DNA of 33,744 nucleotides, taken from contig VMTC01000019.1 of assembly GCA_013791765.1 (NCBI GenBank), forward strand, positions 1-33,744. The letters run 5' to 3'. The position numbers and the translations under genes are program-made. The notes under the pieces are model-generated. The model was not told the origin of the DNA. It saw nothing but the letters and a program-made list of their open reading frames with translations, and did no database searches. This DNA is from Rhodoferax sp. (GTDB lineage Bacteria; Pseudomonadota; Gammaproteobacteria; Burkholderiales; Burkholderiaceae_C). The first letter of the stretch is position 1; each line of letters opens with the position of its first letter. Below, piece by piece: positions 1 through 10,016 of this stretch.

Positions 1-2
1 AT

Positions 3-440
3 TACATCGAGGGCCTGAACATGCTCTCGAACATGCGCTTGTGTTCCAACGTGCCGGGCCAGTGGGCGATCCAGACCGCGCTCGGGGGCTACCAGAGCAT
101 CAACGACCTGGTGTGCGCGGGCGGGCGCCTGCGCCGCCAGCGCGATCTGGCTTATGAGTTGATCACGGCGATTCCGGGCGTGAGCTGCGTCAAGCCCTCC
201 GCTGCCTTGTACATGTTTGCGCGGCTTGACCCAACGATGTACCCGATTGCCGACGACCAGCAATTTTTTCTCGAACTGCTGCAAGAAACCAAGGTCATGC
301 TGGTGCAGGGCACAGGCTTCAACTGGCCCACGCCGGACCACTTCCGCATTGTATTTTTGCCGCATGAAGACGATTTGCGCGAAGCCATTGGCCGGGTTGC
401 CAAGTTTCTGGAAAGCTACCGCAAGCGCCACAGCAACTGA
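3..440 (+). CDS. alaA: Alanine-synthesizing aminotransferase, AlaA-type (3' part)
   Basis: This is the C-terminal part (about 145 residues) of a PLP-dependent class I aminotransferase; the frame is open from the window edge, so the start lies outside. The family transfers an amino group from glutamate to pyruvate or related 2-oxo acids in the cytoplasm. The visible part closely resembles the end of E. coli AlaA: MRLCSNVPGQWAIQTALGG, then GVSCVKPSAALYMF, VQGTGFNWP and DHFRIVFLP. The Arg of the last motif is the family's substrate-carboxylate ligand. The PLP lysine would lie upstream and is not visible. The gene ends 71 bp before hom, and a short palindromic repeat fills that gap. The specificity (AlaA rather than another subgroup) rests on remembered similarity. 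Confidence 0.85.
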   Translation, partial: YIEGLNMLSNMRLCSNVPGQWAIQTALGGYQSINDLVCAGGRLRRQRDLAYELITAIPGVSCVKPSAALYMFARLDPTMYPIADDQQFFLELLQETKVMLVQGTGFNWPTPDHFRIVFLPHEDDLREAIGRVAKFLESYRKRHSN

Positions 441-445
441 TGCAA

Positions 446-500
446 TATTTATTTGATAGCTACTCACGCTTATGGCAAGCGGGCTAGAGGCCAATTTAAC
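446..500 (+). repeat. Short palindromic intergenic repeat, copy 1
   Basis: This sequence follows the pattern TTTGATAGCT, a variable CGCTT...AAGC centre, then GGGCTAGAGGCCAATTT. The centre can pair (GCTT with AAGC). Similar sequences occur in this window at about 6601-6672, 15711-15780 and 16491-16548, all in the opposite orientation. I recognise the pattern as a dispersed repeat common in Comamonadaceae genomes. It lies just upstream of hom, so it may affect the hom transcript leader. Confidence 0.6.
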
Positions 501-511
501 CAATAAAATTT

Positions 512-1891
512 ATGAAACCGATACAAGTAGGACTTTTGGGCATTGGCGTTGTGGGTTCGGGCACTTTCAATGTGCTGCGCCGCAACCAGCAAGAAATCAA
601 GCGGCGCGCGGGTCGCGGCATCGAGATCACCATGGTGGCCGATCTGGATGTGGCTCGGGCGCAAAGCTTGGTTGGCCCCGGCGTGAAGGTGGTCAATGAC
701 GCCCGCGCCGTCATCGCCAACGCCGACATCGACATCGTGATCGAACTGATCGGTGGCTATGGCATTGCCAAAACCCTGGTGCTCGAGGCGATTGCGGCCG
801 GCAAACACGTGGTCACGGCCAACAAGGCCTTGCTGGCCGTGCACGGCACTGAGATTTTTGCCGCGGCATCCAGTCAAGGCGTGATGGTCGCGTTTGAGGC
901 CGCCGTGGCCGGTGGCATTCCGATCATCAAGGCGCTGCGCGAAGGTCTCACGGCCAACCGCATCGAGTGGATTGCCGGCATCATCAACGGCACCACCAAC
1001 TTCATCCTGTCCGAGATGCGCGACAAGGGTATCAACTTCGACGTGGCGCTCAAACAGGCGCAGGCGCTGGGTTATGCCGAGGCCGATCCGACCTTCGATA
1101 TTGAGGGCGTGGACGCTGCGCACAAGGCCACCATCATGTCGGCCATTGCCTTTGGTATTCCGGTGCAGTTTGACAAGGCCTACGTCGAAGGCATCACCAA
1201 GCTGGGCGCCGCCGACATCAAATACGCTGAGCAGTTGGGCTACCGCATCAAACTGCTGGGCATCACCAAGCGGCGCGAGCTTGACGCTGCCAAACAAACC
1301 TCAGCGGGCATTGAGTTGCGCGTACACCCGTGTCTGGTGCCCGCCAAACGCCTGATCGCCAATGTGGAAGGGGCCATGAATGCGGTCATGGTACAGGCCG
1401 ATGCGGTCGGAACCACGCTCTACTATGGCAAGGGCGCGGGGTCTGAGCCCACCGCCAGTGCGGTGATTGCCGACCTGGTCGACATTGCAAGGTTGCACAC
1501 GGCAGACGCGGCGCAGCGCGTGCCGCACCTGGCGTTCCAGCCGCACACCATCGATCAGGCCATGAGCGACCTGCCGGTGCTGCCCATGAGCGAGGTCGTG
1601 ACCAGCTACTACCTGCGTTTGCGCGTGGCCGATGAAGCCGGTGTGCTGGCCCGTGTGACCGGCATATTGGCCCAAGCCGGTATCAGCATTGACGCCGTGC
1701 TACAGCGCGAAGCCGATGAAGTAGTGGGCCAGAGCGGCGCGGACGCTGCGGTGCAGATCGCCCAAACCGACGTCATCATCCTGACCCACGACTGCAAGGA
1801 GGCCAACATGAATGCGGCCATTGCTCAGATGCAGGCGCTGGCGACCGTGCTGGAGCCGATTACGCGGATTCGAAAGGAAGAGTTGGCCTGA
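512..1891 (+). CDS. hom: Homoserine dehydrogenase
   Basis: The enzyme reduces aspartate semialdehyde to homoserine with NAD(P)H, the branch point to threonine and methionine. The 459-residue protein has an N-terminal Rossmann motif GLLGIGVVGSG (7-17), the substrate-pocket motif VTANK with Lys105, and the catalytic signature EADPTFDIEGVDAAHK (190-205) containing the Asp and Lys that act in hydride transfer. GAGSEPTASAV closes the nucleotide domain near 308-318. Residues about 367-455 form an ACT domain, the usual site of threonine feedback inhibition. The ATG at 512 directly precedes the Rossmann strand; no strong ribosome-binding site is seen. This is the single-function form without a fused aspartokinase. 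The downstream partner thrC follows after an intervening toxin-antitoxin pair. Confidence 0.97.
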   Translation: MKPIQVGLLGIGVVGSGTFNVLRRNQQEIKRRAGRGIEITMVADLDVARAQSLVGPGVKVVNDARAVIANADIDIVIELIGGYGIAKTLVLEAIAAGKHVVTANKALLAVHGTEIFAAASSQGVMVAFEAAVAGGIPIIKALREGLTANRIEWIAGIINGTTNFILSEMRDKGINFDVALKQAQALGYAEADPTFDIEGVDAAHKATIMSAIAFGIPVQFDKAYVEGITKLGAADIKYAEQLGYRIKLLGITKRRELDAAKQTSAGIELRVHPCLVPAKRLIANVEGAMNAVMVQADAVGTTLYYGKGAGSEPTASAVIADLVDIARLHTADAAQRVPHLAFQPHTIDQAMSDLPVLPMSEVVTSYYLRLRVADEAGVLARVTGILAQAGISIDAVLQREADEVVGQSGADAAVQIAQTDVIILTHDCKEANMNAAIAQMQALATVLEPITRIRKEELA

Positions 1892-1911
1892 GGCTTCCTC
1901 ACTTTTTTGAG

Positions 1912-1945
1912 TAAAAAGTATTACAATTTTAAGTATTACTTAGAG
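1912..1945 (+). promoter_or_regulatory. Putative operator and ribosome-binding site of the vapBC-type pair
   Basis: The AT-rich stretch between hom and the antitoxin holds two direct copies of AAGTATTAC (1916-1924 and 1931-1939) spaced 15 bp apart. The second extends into the perfect palindrome AAGTATTACTT (1931-1941). AbrB-type antitoxins commonly repress their own promoter by binding such short repeats, so this is a likely autoregulatory operator. GAGGAG at about 1942-1947 is a strong ribosome-binding site for the ATG at 1957. I cannot define -35 and -10 boxes with certainty. Confidence 0.5.
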
Positions 1946-1956
1946 GAGTCGCCGCC

Positions 1957-2202
1957 ATGGGACACGCTGTCACCGTCAAAGGACAAGTCACCATTCCCAA
2001 AGCCATGCGCGAGCACATGGGGGTGTCGCAGGGCCAGGAAATTGAATTTGTGGCCCAACCCAACGGGCAGGTGCTGATGTTCCCCGCCAAGCCCACGGTG
2101 GCCAAAGAAAATCCATTTTTGAAGTGGATAGGGACCGGGGTGTCTGGCATGACGACCGAAGAAATTTTGAATGAAACGCGTGGCGAGGGCTGGAACAAGT
2201 GA
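1957..2202 (+). CDS. AbrB/SpoVT-type antitoxin (VapB-like)
   Basis: This 81-residue protein begins with the SpoVT-AbrB swapped-hairpin DNA-binding fold: VTVKGQVTIPKAMREHMGV followed by GQEIEF and GQVLMFPAK. The C-terminal part (about 50-81) would be the toxin-binding tail that occupies the VapC active site. The TGA overlaps the GTG start of the PIN-domain toxin, so the two are translationally coupled in the usual antitoxin-first order. The antitoxin should neutralise the toxin and repress the operon. The setting is unusual: the pair sits between hom and thrC, so these genes may share transcripts. The family is clear; the exact subgroup name is not certain. Confidence 0.9.
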   Translation: MGHAVTVKGQVTIPKAMREHMGVSQGQEIEFVAQPNGQVLMFPAKPTVAKENPFLKWIGTGVSGMTTEEILNETRGEGWNK

Positions 2203-2600
2203 TTCTGGTTGACTCCAGTGTGTTGATCGATTTGATCGAGCGAACGCCCGAATGGTACGCATGGAGTGCTGAGCAACTTTTTGTGGCTACCCAACGCGAA
2301 CGCGTGGGGATCAATGTGATTGTGTTCGCTGAAATCGCACGTAGTTTTGAAAATTTTGCGGCGCAGCAAAACTTTCTTGAAGAAAGCAAAATTTTCTTTT
2401 TCAACATTCCTGCGGCAGCGGCTTACCAAGCCAGCCAGGCGCATCGCGCCTATCGCGCTGCGGGTGGTGCCAAAATAGCCACGTTGCCAGACTTTTTCAT
2501 TGGCGCGCATGCTCAAGTTGAGGGTTACACCCTGATGACCCGTGATGCGAAACGTATGCTCACCTATTTTCCCCAAGTTCCTGTGATATCACCAAGATGA
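2199..2600 (+). CDS. vapC: PIN-domain ribonuclease toxin (VapC-like)
   Basis: The 133-residue PIN-domain protein is predicted to be a Mg-dependent RNase, the toxin of a type II pair. Four acidic residues sit at the positions expected for the active site: Asp5 in ILVDSSVLID, Glu45 in VIVFAEIA, Asp98 in TLPDFFIGAHA and Asp116 in LMTRDAKRM. The active site therefore looks intact and the gene is not visibly decayed. The start is GTG at 2199, overlapping the antitoxin stop. The stop (TGA 2598-2600) overlaps the ATG of thrC, so toxin translation may feed into threonine synthase translation. VapC relatives cut initiator tRNA or rRNA; the target here cannot be read from sequence. Confidence 0.92.
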   Translation: MILVDSSVLIDLIERTPEWYAWSAEQLFVATQRERVGINVIVFAEIARSFENFAAQQNFLEESKIFFFNIPAAAAYQASQAHRAYRAAGGAKIATLPDFFIGAHAQVEGYTLMTRDAKRMLTYFPQVPVISPR

Positions 2601-4024
2601 ACTACATCTCCACCCGCGGCGACCAAAGCCCGAAGCACTTTTGTGAAATTCTGCTCGAAGGGCTGGCGCCCGATGGCGGCCTGTACCTGCCCGAGCACTA
2701 TCCGCAGGTCGATGGCGCCACCCTCGAGCGCTGGCGTGCGGTCTACCATGAGGTGGGTTATGCCGAACTGGCGTTTGAGATTCTGTCGCTCTACATTGAC
2801 GACATCCCCGCGCCCGACTTGCGCGCGATTTGCCACAAGACCTACACAGCTGAGGTTTTTGGCACCGGCGAGATCGTGCCGCTGCGCCACTTGGAGAACG
2901 ACATTTGGCTGGAGGCCTTGTCCAACGGCCCGACGCTGGCGTTCAAGGACCTGGCGATGCAGTTGCTGGGCCACCTGTTCGAGTACGAGTTGGCGCGTCG
3001 CGGTGAAGAACTCAACATCCTGGGCGCCACCAGCGGCGACACTGGCAGCGCCGCTGAGTACGCGATGCGCGGAAAGAAAGGCGTGCGCGTCTTCATGACC
3101 AGCCCGGTCAACCGCATGAGTCCGTTCCAGCAGGCGCAGATGTTCAGCCTGATGGACGAGAACATCCACAATATCGCCATTGACGGCGTGTTTGACGACT
3201 GCCAGGACCTGGTCAAGGCCGTGTCCAATGACCTGGAATTCAAGCGCCAGTACAAGATCGGCACCGTCAACTCGATCAACTGGGCGCGCCTGCTGGCGCA
3301 GGTGGTGTATTACTTTGCGGGTTATTTTCAGGCGACTGAATCGAGCGGGAAAAAGGTCAGCTTCACCGTGCCCAGCGGCAACTTTGGCAATGTTTGCGCC
3401 GGCCATGTGGCACGCATGATGGGGCTTCCAATCGCCAAGCTGGTGGTGGCCACCAATGAGAACGACGTACTCGACGAGTTCTTCAAGACCGGTGTCTACC
3501 GCGTGCGCAGCAGTGCCGACACGCACGAGACCTCGAGTCCGTCGATGGACATCTCGAAGGCGTCCAACTTCGAGCGCTTCGTGTTTGATCTGCTGGGGCG
3601 CGACGGCGAGCGCGTCAAGTCCTTGTTCGGCGACGGGTTGGCCCGCGTGGGCCGCTTTGACTTGAGCCAGCACCCGGCCTTCAACCAGACCACCTTGCGC
3701 TATGGTTTCCAGAGCGGTCAGAGCAGCCATGCGGATCGCCTGGCAACCATCAAGGACAGCTTTGAGCGCTTTGGCATGCTGATCGACACGCACACCGCCG
3801 ACGGCGTCAAGGTCGCGCGCGAGCACCTGCAGCCGGGGGTGCCGATGATCGTACTGGAGACCGCCTTGCCGATCAAGTTTGCCGAAACTATTGTGGAGGC
3901 GACCGGTCGCGAGCCCGATCGGCCACCCAGGTTCGTCGGTATCGAGGCCTTGCCCAAGCGCGTGATCCGCATGGCCGCGGACCTGCAGGCGCTCAAGAGC
4001 TATATTGCCGAGCACTGCGCATGA
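2597..4024 (+). CDS. thrC: Threonine synthase
   Basis: This PLP enzyme converts O-phosphohomoserine to threonine, the last step of the pathway begun by hom. The 475-residue length fits the long proteobacterial class. MNYISTRGDQSPKHFCEILL is the typical N-terminus. The PLP Schiff-base lysine is Lys117 in GPTLAFKDLAMQ, and the phosphate-binding loop is GATSGDTGSAAEYAM (143-157). The ATG at 2597 overlaps the upstream toxin stop by ATGA, and I see no convincing ribosome-binding site of its own, so initiation probably depends on ribosomes finishing the toxin gene. moeA follows closely. Confidence 0.97.
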   Translation: MNYISTRGDQSPKHFCEILLEGLAPDGGLYLPEHYPQVDGATLERWRAVYHEVGYAELAFEILSLYIDDIPAPDLRAICHKTYTAEVFGTGEIVPLRHLENDIWLEALSNGPTLAFKDLAMQLLGHLFEYELARRGEELNILGATSGDTGSAAEYAMRGKKGVRVFMTSPVNRMSPFQQAQMFSLMDENIHNIAIDGVFDDCQDLVKAVSNDLEFKRQYKIGTVNSINWARLLAQVVYYFAGYFQATESSGKKVSFTVPSGNFGNVCAGHVARMMGLPIAKLVVATNENDVLDEFFKTGVYRVRSSADTHETSSPSMDISKASNFERFVFDLLGRDGERVKSLFGDGLARVGRFDLSQHPAFNQTTLRYGFQSGQSSHADRLATIKDSFERFGMLIDTHTADGVKVAREHLQPGVPMIVLETALPIKFAETIVEATGREPDRPPRFVGIEALPKRVIRMAADLQALKSYIAEHCA

Positions 4025-4061
4025 AGCAGGACTGGTTGGCCCGCGTCCTGAAAGACCGGGT

Positions 4062-5348
4062 ATGACGCTGCCTGTTGCGCCCCATGCGCCGCGTCCCGCC
4101 CTGCTGGCGCTCGATGAGGCTTTGAGCCGCTTGCTGGCTTTGGCCGTACCGCTGGCAGACACCGAATCGGTCTGCACCTTTGAGGCAGATGGCCGGGTAC
4201 TGGCGCAGGATTTGATCTCTGCCCTGCAGGTGCCGCCGCAGGACAACAGCTCGATGGACGGCTATGCCGTGCGCTGCTTGGATGTGGCGCAAGCGCTGCA
4301 GGCCAATGGCGCAGCAGCAGGCACCTTGCCGGTGTCGCAGCGCATTGCCGCAGGCAGCACGGGCGAGGCGCTGACTTTGAAGAGCGTGGCGCGTATTTTT
4401 ACCGGCGCGCCGATTCCTTTGGGAGCCGATGCCGTCGTGATGCAGGAAGACTGCGTGCCTGTCACCACGGCGGGCGCGGGCGATGGCCATGCCGTGCGCA
4501 TCAAGACCATGCCAACGCCGGGTCAATGGATCCGTCGCGCCGGCGAGGATGTCAGACAAGGTGCTGTGGTGCTTTCAAAAGGAGAGCGACTCACGCCCGC
4601 TGCACTGGGGCTTGCGGCCAGTATTGGTTTGAATGTGCTACAAGTCACGCGGCGCCCGCGCGTGGCTTTGTTCTCGACCGGCGATGAACTTGTGATGCCC
4701 GGTGATGTGCCGCCTGAGCAAATGAAGCCGGGCGCCATTTACAACTCCAACCGCTTCTTCTTGCGCGCCTTGCTGCTGCGCCTGGGCTGCGAGGTGAGCG
4801 ACTTGGGCATCGTGCCGGACCGGTTGGAGGCCACCGTCGCTGCCCTGCAAAGCGCGGCGCAGAGCCACGACCTGATCCTGAGCAGCGGGGGCGTTTCGGT
4901 CGGTGAAGAAGACCACATCAAGCCCGCCGTGCAGGCCTTGGGCGCGCTGGACCTGTGGCAGATCGCCATCAAACCCGGCAAACCCTTTGCCCACGGCCGG
5001 GTGAATGACGCCCACTTTATCGGCCTGCCCGGTAACCCGGTGTCGAGCTTCGTGACCTTCTTGCTGCTGGTGCGCCCGTTCTTGCTCAGACTCCAAGGCG
5101 TGCCTTTGGTTATTCCTGTATCCATAGCATTAAAGGCCCATTTCACGGGGGCCAGAGCCGATAAACGTCGTGAATTCTTGCGGGTTCGGCGCAACGCGGC
5201 CGGCGGGCTCGATTTGTTTGGCAACCAGAGTTCGGGCGTGCTGACCTCGGCTGTTTGGGGTGACGGGCTGGTGGACAACCCGCCCGGCAAGACCATTGCT
5301 TTTGGCGATGAAGTTCGATTTATTCCATTTTCGGAGTTGTTGGGATGA
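4062..5348 (+). CDS. moeA: Molybdopterin molybdenumtransferase
   Basis: MoeA inserts molybdate into adenylated molybdopterin to give active molybdenum cofactor. From the ATG at 4062 it is 428 residues, close to the usual 405-430. Domain marks are QDNSSMDGYAV (about 60-70, the MoeA hallmark), the MPT-binding fold with GAIYNSNRF (about 224) and SSGGVSVGEEDH (about 274), PGKPFAHG (about 305) and GLPGNPVSSF. The frame is open further to a TTG at 4005 inside thrC, but this gives a poorly conserved extension, so I prefer 4062, which leaves a 37-bp gap after thrC. The stop overlaps moaD by ATGA. A short stretch near 5121-5148 weakly resembles the short palindromic repeat of this window. Confidence 0.94.
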   Translation: MTLPVAPHAPRPALLALDEALSRLLALAVPLADTESVCTFEADGRVLAQDLISALQVPPQDNSSMDGYAVRCLDVAQALQANGAAAGTLPVSQRIAAGSTGEALTLKSVARIFTGAPIPLGADAVVMQEDCVPVTTAGAGDGHAVRIKTMPTPGQWIRRAGEDVRQGAVVLSKGERLTPAALGLAASIGLNVLQVTRRPRVALFSTGDELVMPGDVPPEQMKPGAIYNSNRFFLRALLLRLGCEVSDLGIVPDRLEATVAALQSAAQSHDLILSSGGVSVGEEDHIKPAVQALGALDLWQIAIKPGKPFAHGRVNDAHFIGLPGNPVSSFVTFLLLVRPFLLRLQGVPLVIPVSIALKAHFTGARADKRREFLRVRRNAAGGLDLFGNQSSGVLTSAVWGDGLVDNPPGKTIAFGDEVRFIPFSELLG

Positions 5349-5596
5349 AAGTCACAGTCAAGTATTTCGCCTCGATTCGCGAGGCGCTGGGATTGGGCAG
5401 TGAGTCCGTTGTTACCGATGCAGCCACTTTGGCGGCGTTGCGCGATGAGTTGATTGCGCGGGGTGGTGCCTATGCTGACGCCCTGGCGCGGGGACGATCG
5501 GTGCGGCTGGCGGTCGATCAGGTGATGTGCGATGAGGCTGCTTTATTGGTCGAGGGGGCAGAGGTGGCATTTTTTCCGCCGGTGACGGGGGGGTGA
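5345..5596 (+). CDS. moaD: Molybdopterin synthase small subunit
   Basis: MoaD is the ubiquitin-like sulfur carrier of molybdopterin synthase; it donates sulfur from a C-terminal thiocarboxylate to cyclic pyranopterin monophosphate. The 83-residue protein opens with VTVKYFASIREALG and ends with the required Gly-Gly (FFPPVTGG), so the functional tail is intact. It is translationally coupled to moeA (ATGA overlap). Its partner moaE is normally adjacent, but here begins 507 bp further on, after an inverted-repeat element. Confidence 0.95.
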   Translation: MKVTVKYFASIREALGLGSESVVTDAATLAALRDELIARGGAYADALARGRSVRLAVDQVMCDEAALLVEGAEVAFFPPVTGG

Positions 5597-5626
5597 TTCT
5601 TCGCAGGACTTGTTTCTTGTCATTGT

Positions 5627-6053
5627 TCCCCCACTCACTCCCCCCGCCCTCTCTCGCCCCGCCGGGCGAAAGAGGGAGCCAACAGCCACATTTGGCCGCG
5701 TCTTTGAAGGCGGGAAATGAACGTTTGACGGCGCGTTGGCCTCGAAGCGAGAGCAACACAGCGACCGGTCGCTGTAGCCAAATTTCGCGTCGCATCAAGT
5801 CGCTTAGCCTGAATTGCTTGGTTTACCGCCCAGAAACAGCCCACTCAGATCAAGCCGGTCAAGCCGGTCAAGCGCCGCCGCAACGCCAACTGGCCTCAAC
5901 CTGCTTGCGGCCTCTCGAAAACCCTCATACTCAGTTTGACGGCAACGCGCCCCTGCGCACCTTTTTCCCACCTTCAAAGACGCGGCCAAATGTGGCGGTT
6001 AGCTCCCCTTTCCGCCCCGGCGGGGGTGGAAAGGGGCGGGGGGGATAGGGGGG
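5627..6053 (+). mobile_element. MITE-like element with long inverted-repeat ends between moaD and moaE
   Basis: The gap between moaD and moaE is filled by one structured unit. The 32-nt arms at 5686-5717 and 5964-5995 (from CCACATTTGGCCGCG and its complement) are inverted copies with a single mismatch. Outside each arm lies a G+C-rich hairpin: 5647-5659 with 5664-5676, and 6005-6018 with 6023-6036, each with one mismatch. Inside is a perfect 18-bp palindrome at 5758-5775 and a tandem TCAAGCCGG repeat near 5852-5870. Short open frames on both strands resemble no family I know, and there is no transposase. I read it as a non-autonomous mobile or repetitive element; I could not identify a flanking target duplication. 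Confidence 0.65.
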
Positions 6054-6103
6054 GAAATACACCAAAATGAATATATGAGTCATCGCCAGTAAGGAAATAA
6101 TCC

Positions 6104-6595
6104 ATGGAAAATCAGGCAATATCACCCCGAGTCAGCATCCAAACCGCAGACTTCGACCTGAGCACCGAGGTCGCCGCGCTGCGCGCCCAAGACCCCCGCG
6201 TCGGCGCCGTTTGCAGCTTCATCGGCACCGTGCGCGACCGCACTGCGGGCACGCCCGGCAGTATCAGCAGCATGGAACTCGAACACTACCCCGGCATGAC
6301 CGAGAAATCGATTGAGGCCATGATCGACGCGGCGCTCAAGCGCTTTGACATCTATGGCGCGCGGGTCATTCACCGTGTCGGGCTGCTGCAACCGCTCGAT
6401 CAGATCGTGCTGGTCGTGGTCAGCTCTGCGCATCGGGGTGAGAGTTTTCAGGCCTGTGAGTTCTTGATGGACTACCTCAAAACCCAGGCGCCATTCTGGA
6501 AAAAAGAACAAAGCCCGGAAGGTGCGCATTGGGTCGACGCGCGCGTGAGCGACGATGCCGCCCTGGCGCGTTGGGGCATCACCGCGTCCAACTGA
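6104..6595 (+). CDS. moaE: Molybdopterin synthase catalytic subunit
   Basis: MoaE binds two MoaD thiocarboxylates and makes the dithiolene of molybdopterin from cyclic pyranopterin monophosphate. The 163-residue protein shows GAVCSFIGTVRD (34-45), ELEHYPGM (58-65), HRVGLL (90-95) and SSAHRGESFQACEFLMDYLK (107-126). Lys126 and the Lys133-Lys134 pair in APFWKKE supply the active-site lysines. The ATG at 6104 follows AAGGA at about 6090-6094. The gene is intact, so the upstream element did not disrupt it, although it may now rely on its own or element-borne transcription. Confidence 0.95.
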   Translation: MENQAISPRVSIQTADFDLSTEVAALRAQDPRVGAVCSFIGTVRDRTAGTPGSISSMELEHYPGMTEKSIEAMIDAALKRFDIYGARVIHRVGLLQPLDQIVLVVVSSAHRGESFQACEFLMDYLKTQAPFWKKEQSPEGAHWVDARVSDDAALARWGITASN

Positions 6596-6600
6596 GCCTG

Positions 6601-6672
6601 AATTTATAACAAATTCGGCTGCAGGCCACGTATCTAATGCATGTGCAGCTACTTATTAGATAGCTGTTTTGG
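6601..6672 (-). repeat. Short palindromic intergenic repeat, copy 2
   Basis: Read on the minus strand this matches the pattern of copy 1: ACAGCTATCTAATAAGTAGCTGC, a variable centre, then a GGCCTGCAGCC...AATTTG end; quoted here in parts because it is degenerate. It lies directly after moaE, between convergent genes, where it may act as a transcript 3'-end structure. Confidence 0.45.
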
Positions 6673-6693
6673 CCCAAGGAACCCGCGGCGAAT

Positions 6694-7260
6694 TCAGTTC
6701 AGATAGCGCGGCGGCTCGGCGCTGACTAGGGCGTCCAGCGCCTGCGCGTCCAGCGCTTTCGCGGCAGGACTCAGCGCCAGGCCCCAATCCGCTTCTTTGA
6801 GCGCCAGATCGAGCAGGTGCATGAAGCCATGCAACAAAGGCGCATCGAGCGTGACTTCAAAGCCGCGTGGCGCGTTGCTGGCGTCCGACTTGTCTTCAAA
6901 GCCCAGGCGCAAACTGCCCGCTGCCAGGGGCGAGATGTGCACGGTGGTGGCGAGCAGCGGCTCTGCGCCGATTGGCAACGCGCTGGCTGAAGCTTTGAAC
7001 GGGGTCTTGAAGTCAGCCTGTTGCAGCGCCTCCTGCTTTTTGAACTGCGCCAGGGCAGCGCTGCTGCTGCCGTCGTGACTTTCCAACGCGCCGGGCGCGG
7101 TGTCTAAGGCGCCGGATGCGTTCAACAAATGGCCAAGCAGCTTCTTCATCATGCTGCGCGTCAGCCAAAGCCGCAGCTCCTCCCCGCCCTGGGTGTTCAG
7201 ACGCACCAGCAAGCGGTCTTGCGCCATCGCGTAGCTCACTTGAAGTTGATGAATCATCAT
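6694..7260 (-). CDS. Conserved-looking protein of unknown function
   Basis: I do not recognise this 188-residue protein. It starts MMIHQLQVSYAMAQDRLLVR, has no signal peptide or membrane segment, and looks like a soluble, largely beta-rich N-terminal part (residues 1-40), an Ala/Ser-rich variable linker (about 45-95), and a second structured part (about 100-165) with ISPLAAGSLRLGFED and a Leu-rich helix MHLLDLALKEADWGLAL. Codon use and G+C match neighbours, supporting a real gene. It is divergent from clpB (97 bp between the starts) and convergent with moaE. No function can be assigned from sequence alone. Confidence 0.7.
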   Translation of the reverse strand: MMIHQLQVSYAMAQDRLLVRLNTQGGEELRLWLTRSMMKKLLGHLLNASGALDTAPGALESHDGSSSAALAQFKKQEALQQADFKTPFKASASALPIGAEPLLATTVHISPLAAGSLRLGFEDKSDASNAPRGFEVTLDAPLLHGFMHLLDLALKEADWGLALSPAAKALDAQALDALVSAEPPRYLN

Positions 7261-7297
7261 GCTTTGATTTTAGTCAGCTCTGGCCTTCTCTGTTGGC

Positions 7298-7326
7298 CTT
7301 GAAATGAGGGGCAGTTAGCCCAAGGT
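7298..7326 (+). promoter_or_regulatory. Candidate heat-shock (sigma-32) promoter of clpB
   Basis: CTTGAAAT at 7298-7305 matches the -35 box of sigma-32 promoters, and CCCAAGGT at 7319-7326, 13-15 bp downstream, is a partial match to the CCCCATNT -10 box. clpB is a classic heat-shock gene and its ATG lies 32 bp further on. The -35 match is good and the -10 match is weak. Confidence 0.4.
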
Positions 7327-7357
7327 GAGCGTCAACCCAAATTCAATGAGGAAAGCC

Positions 7358-9958
<2,601 letters not shown>

Positions 9959-9960
9959 AA

Positions 9961-9992
9961 GCAAACGGCCTGGCGTTTGCCAGGCCGCTTGC
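9961..9992. terminator. Hairpin between convergent clpB and gdhA
   Basis: A 14-bp stem with one mismatch (9961-9974 pairing with 9979-9992) and a GTTT loop lies just after the clpB stop and 25 bp beyond the gdhA stop. Its core CGGCCTGGC/GCCAGGCCG is perfect. There is no long T-run on either side, so it is a bidirectional terminator or 3'-end-protecting hairpin rather than a textbook intrinsic terminator. Confidence 0.6.
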
Positions 9993-10016
9993 TCGCCGCT
10001 GGTTCAACTCGGCGGG

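Noticed and set aside
2564-4246. A 560-residue open frame on the minus strand
   Set aside because: It is a complete shadow of thrC and moeA, has no domain marks, and arises from G+C-biased codons of the real genes.
5593-6048. Possible genes in the moaD-moaE spacer
   Set aside because: All frames follow the inverted repeats and hairpins of the element and show no domain.
7325-7357. GTG at 7325 as the clpB start
   Set aside because: It adds 11 residues with no counterpart in ClpB, while ATG 7358 has GAGGAAAG just upstream.
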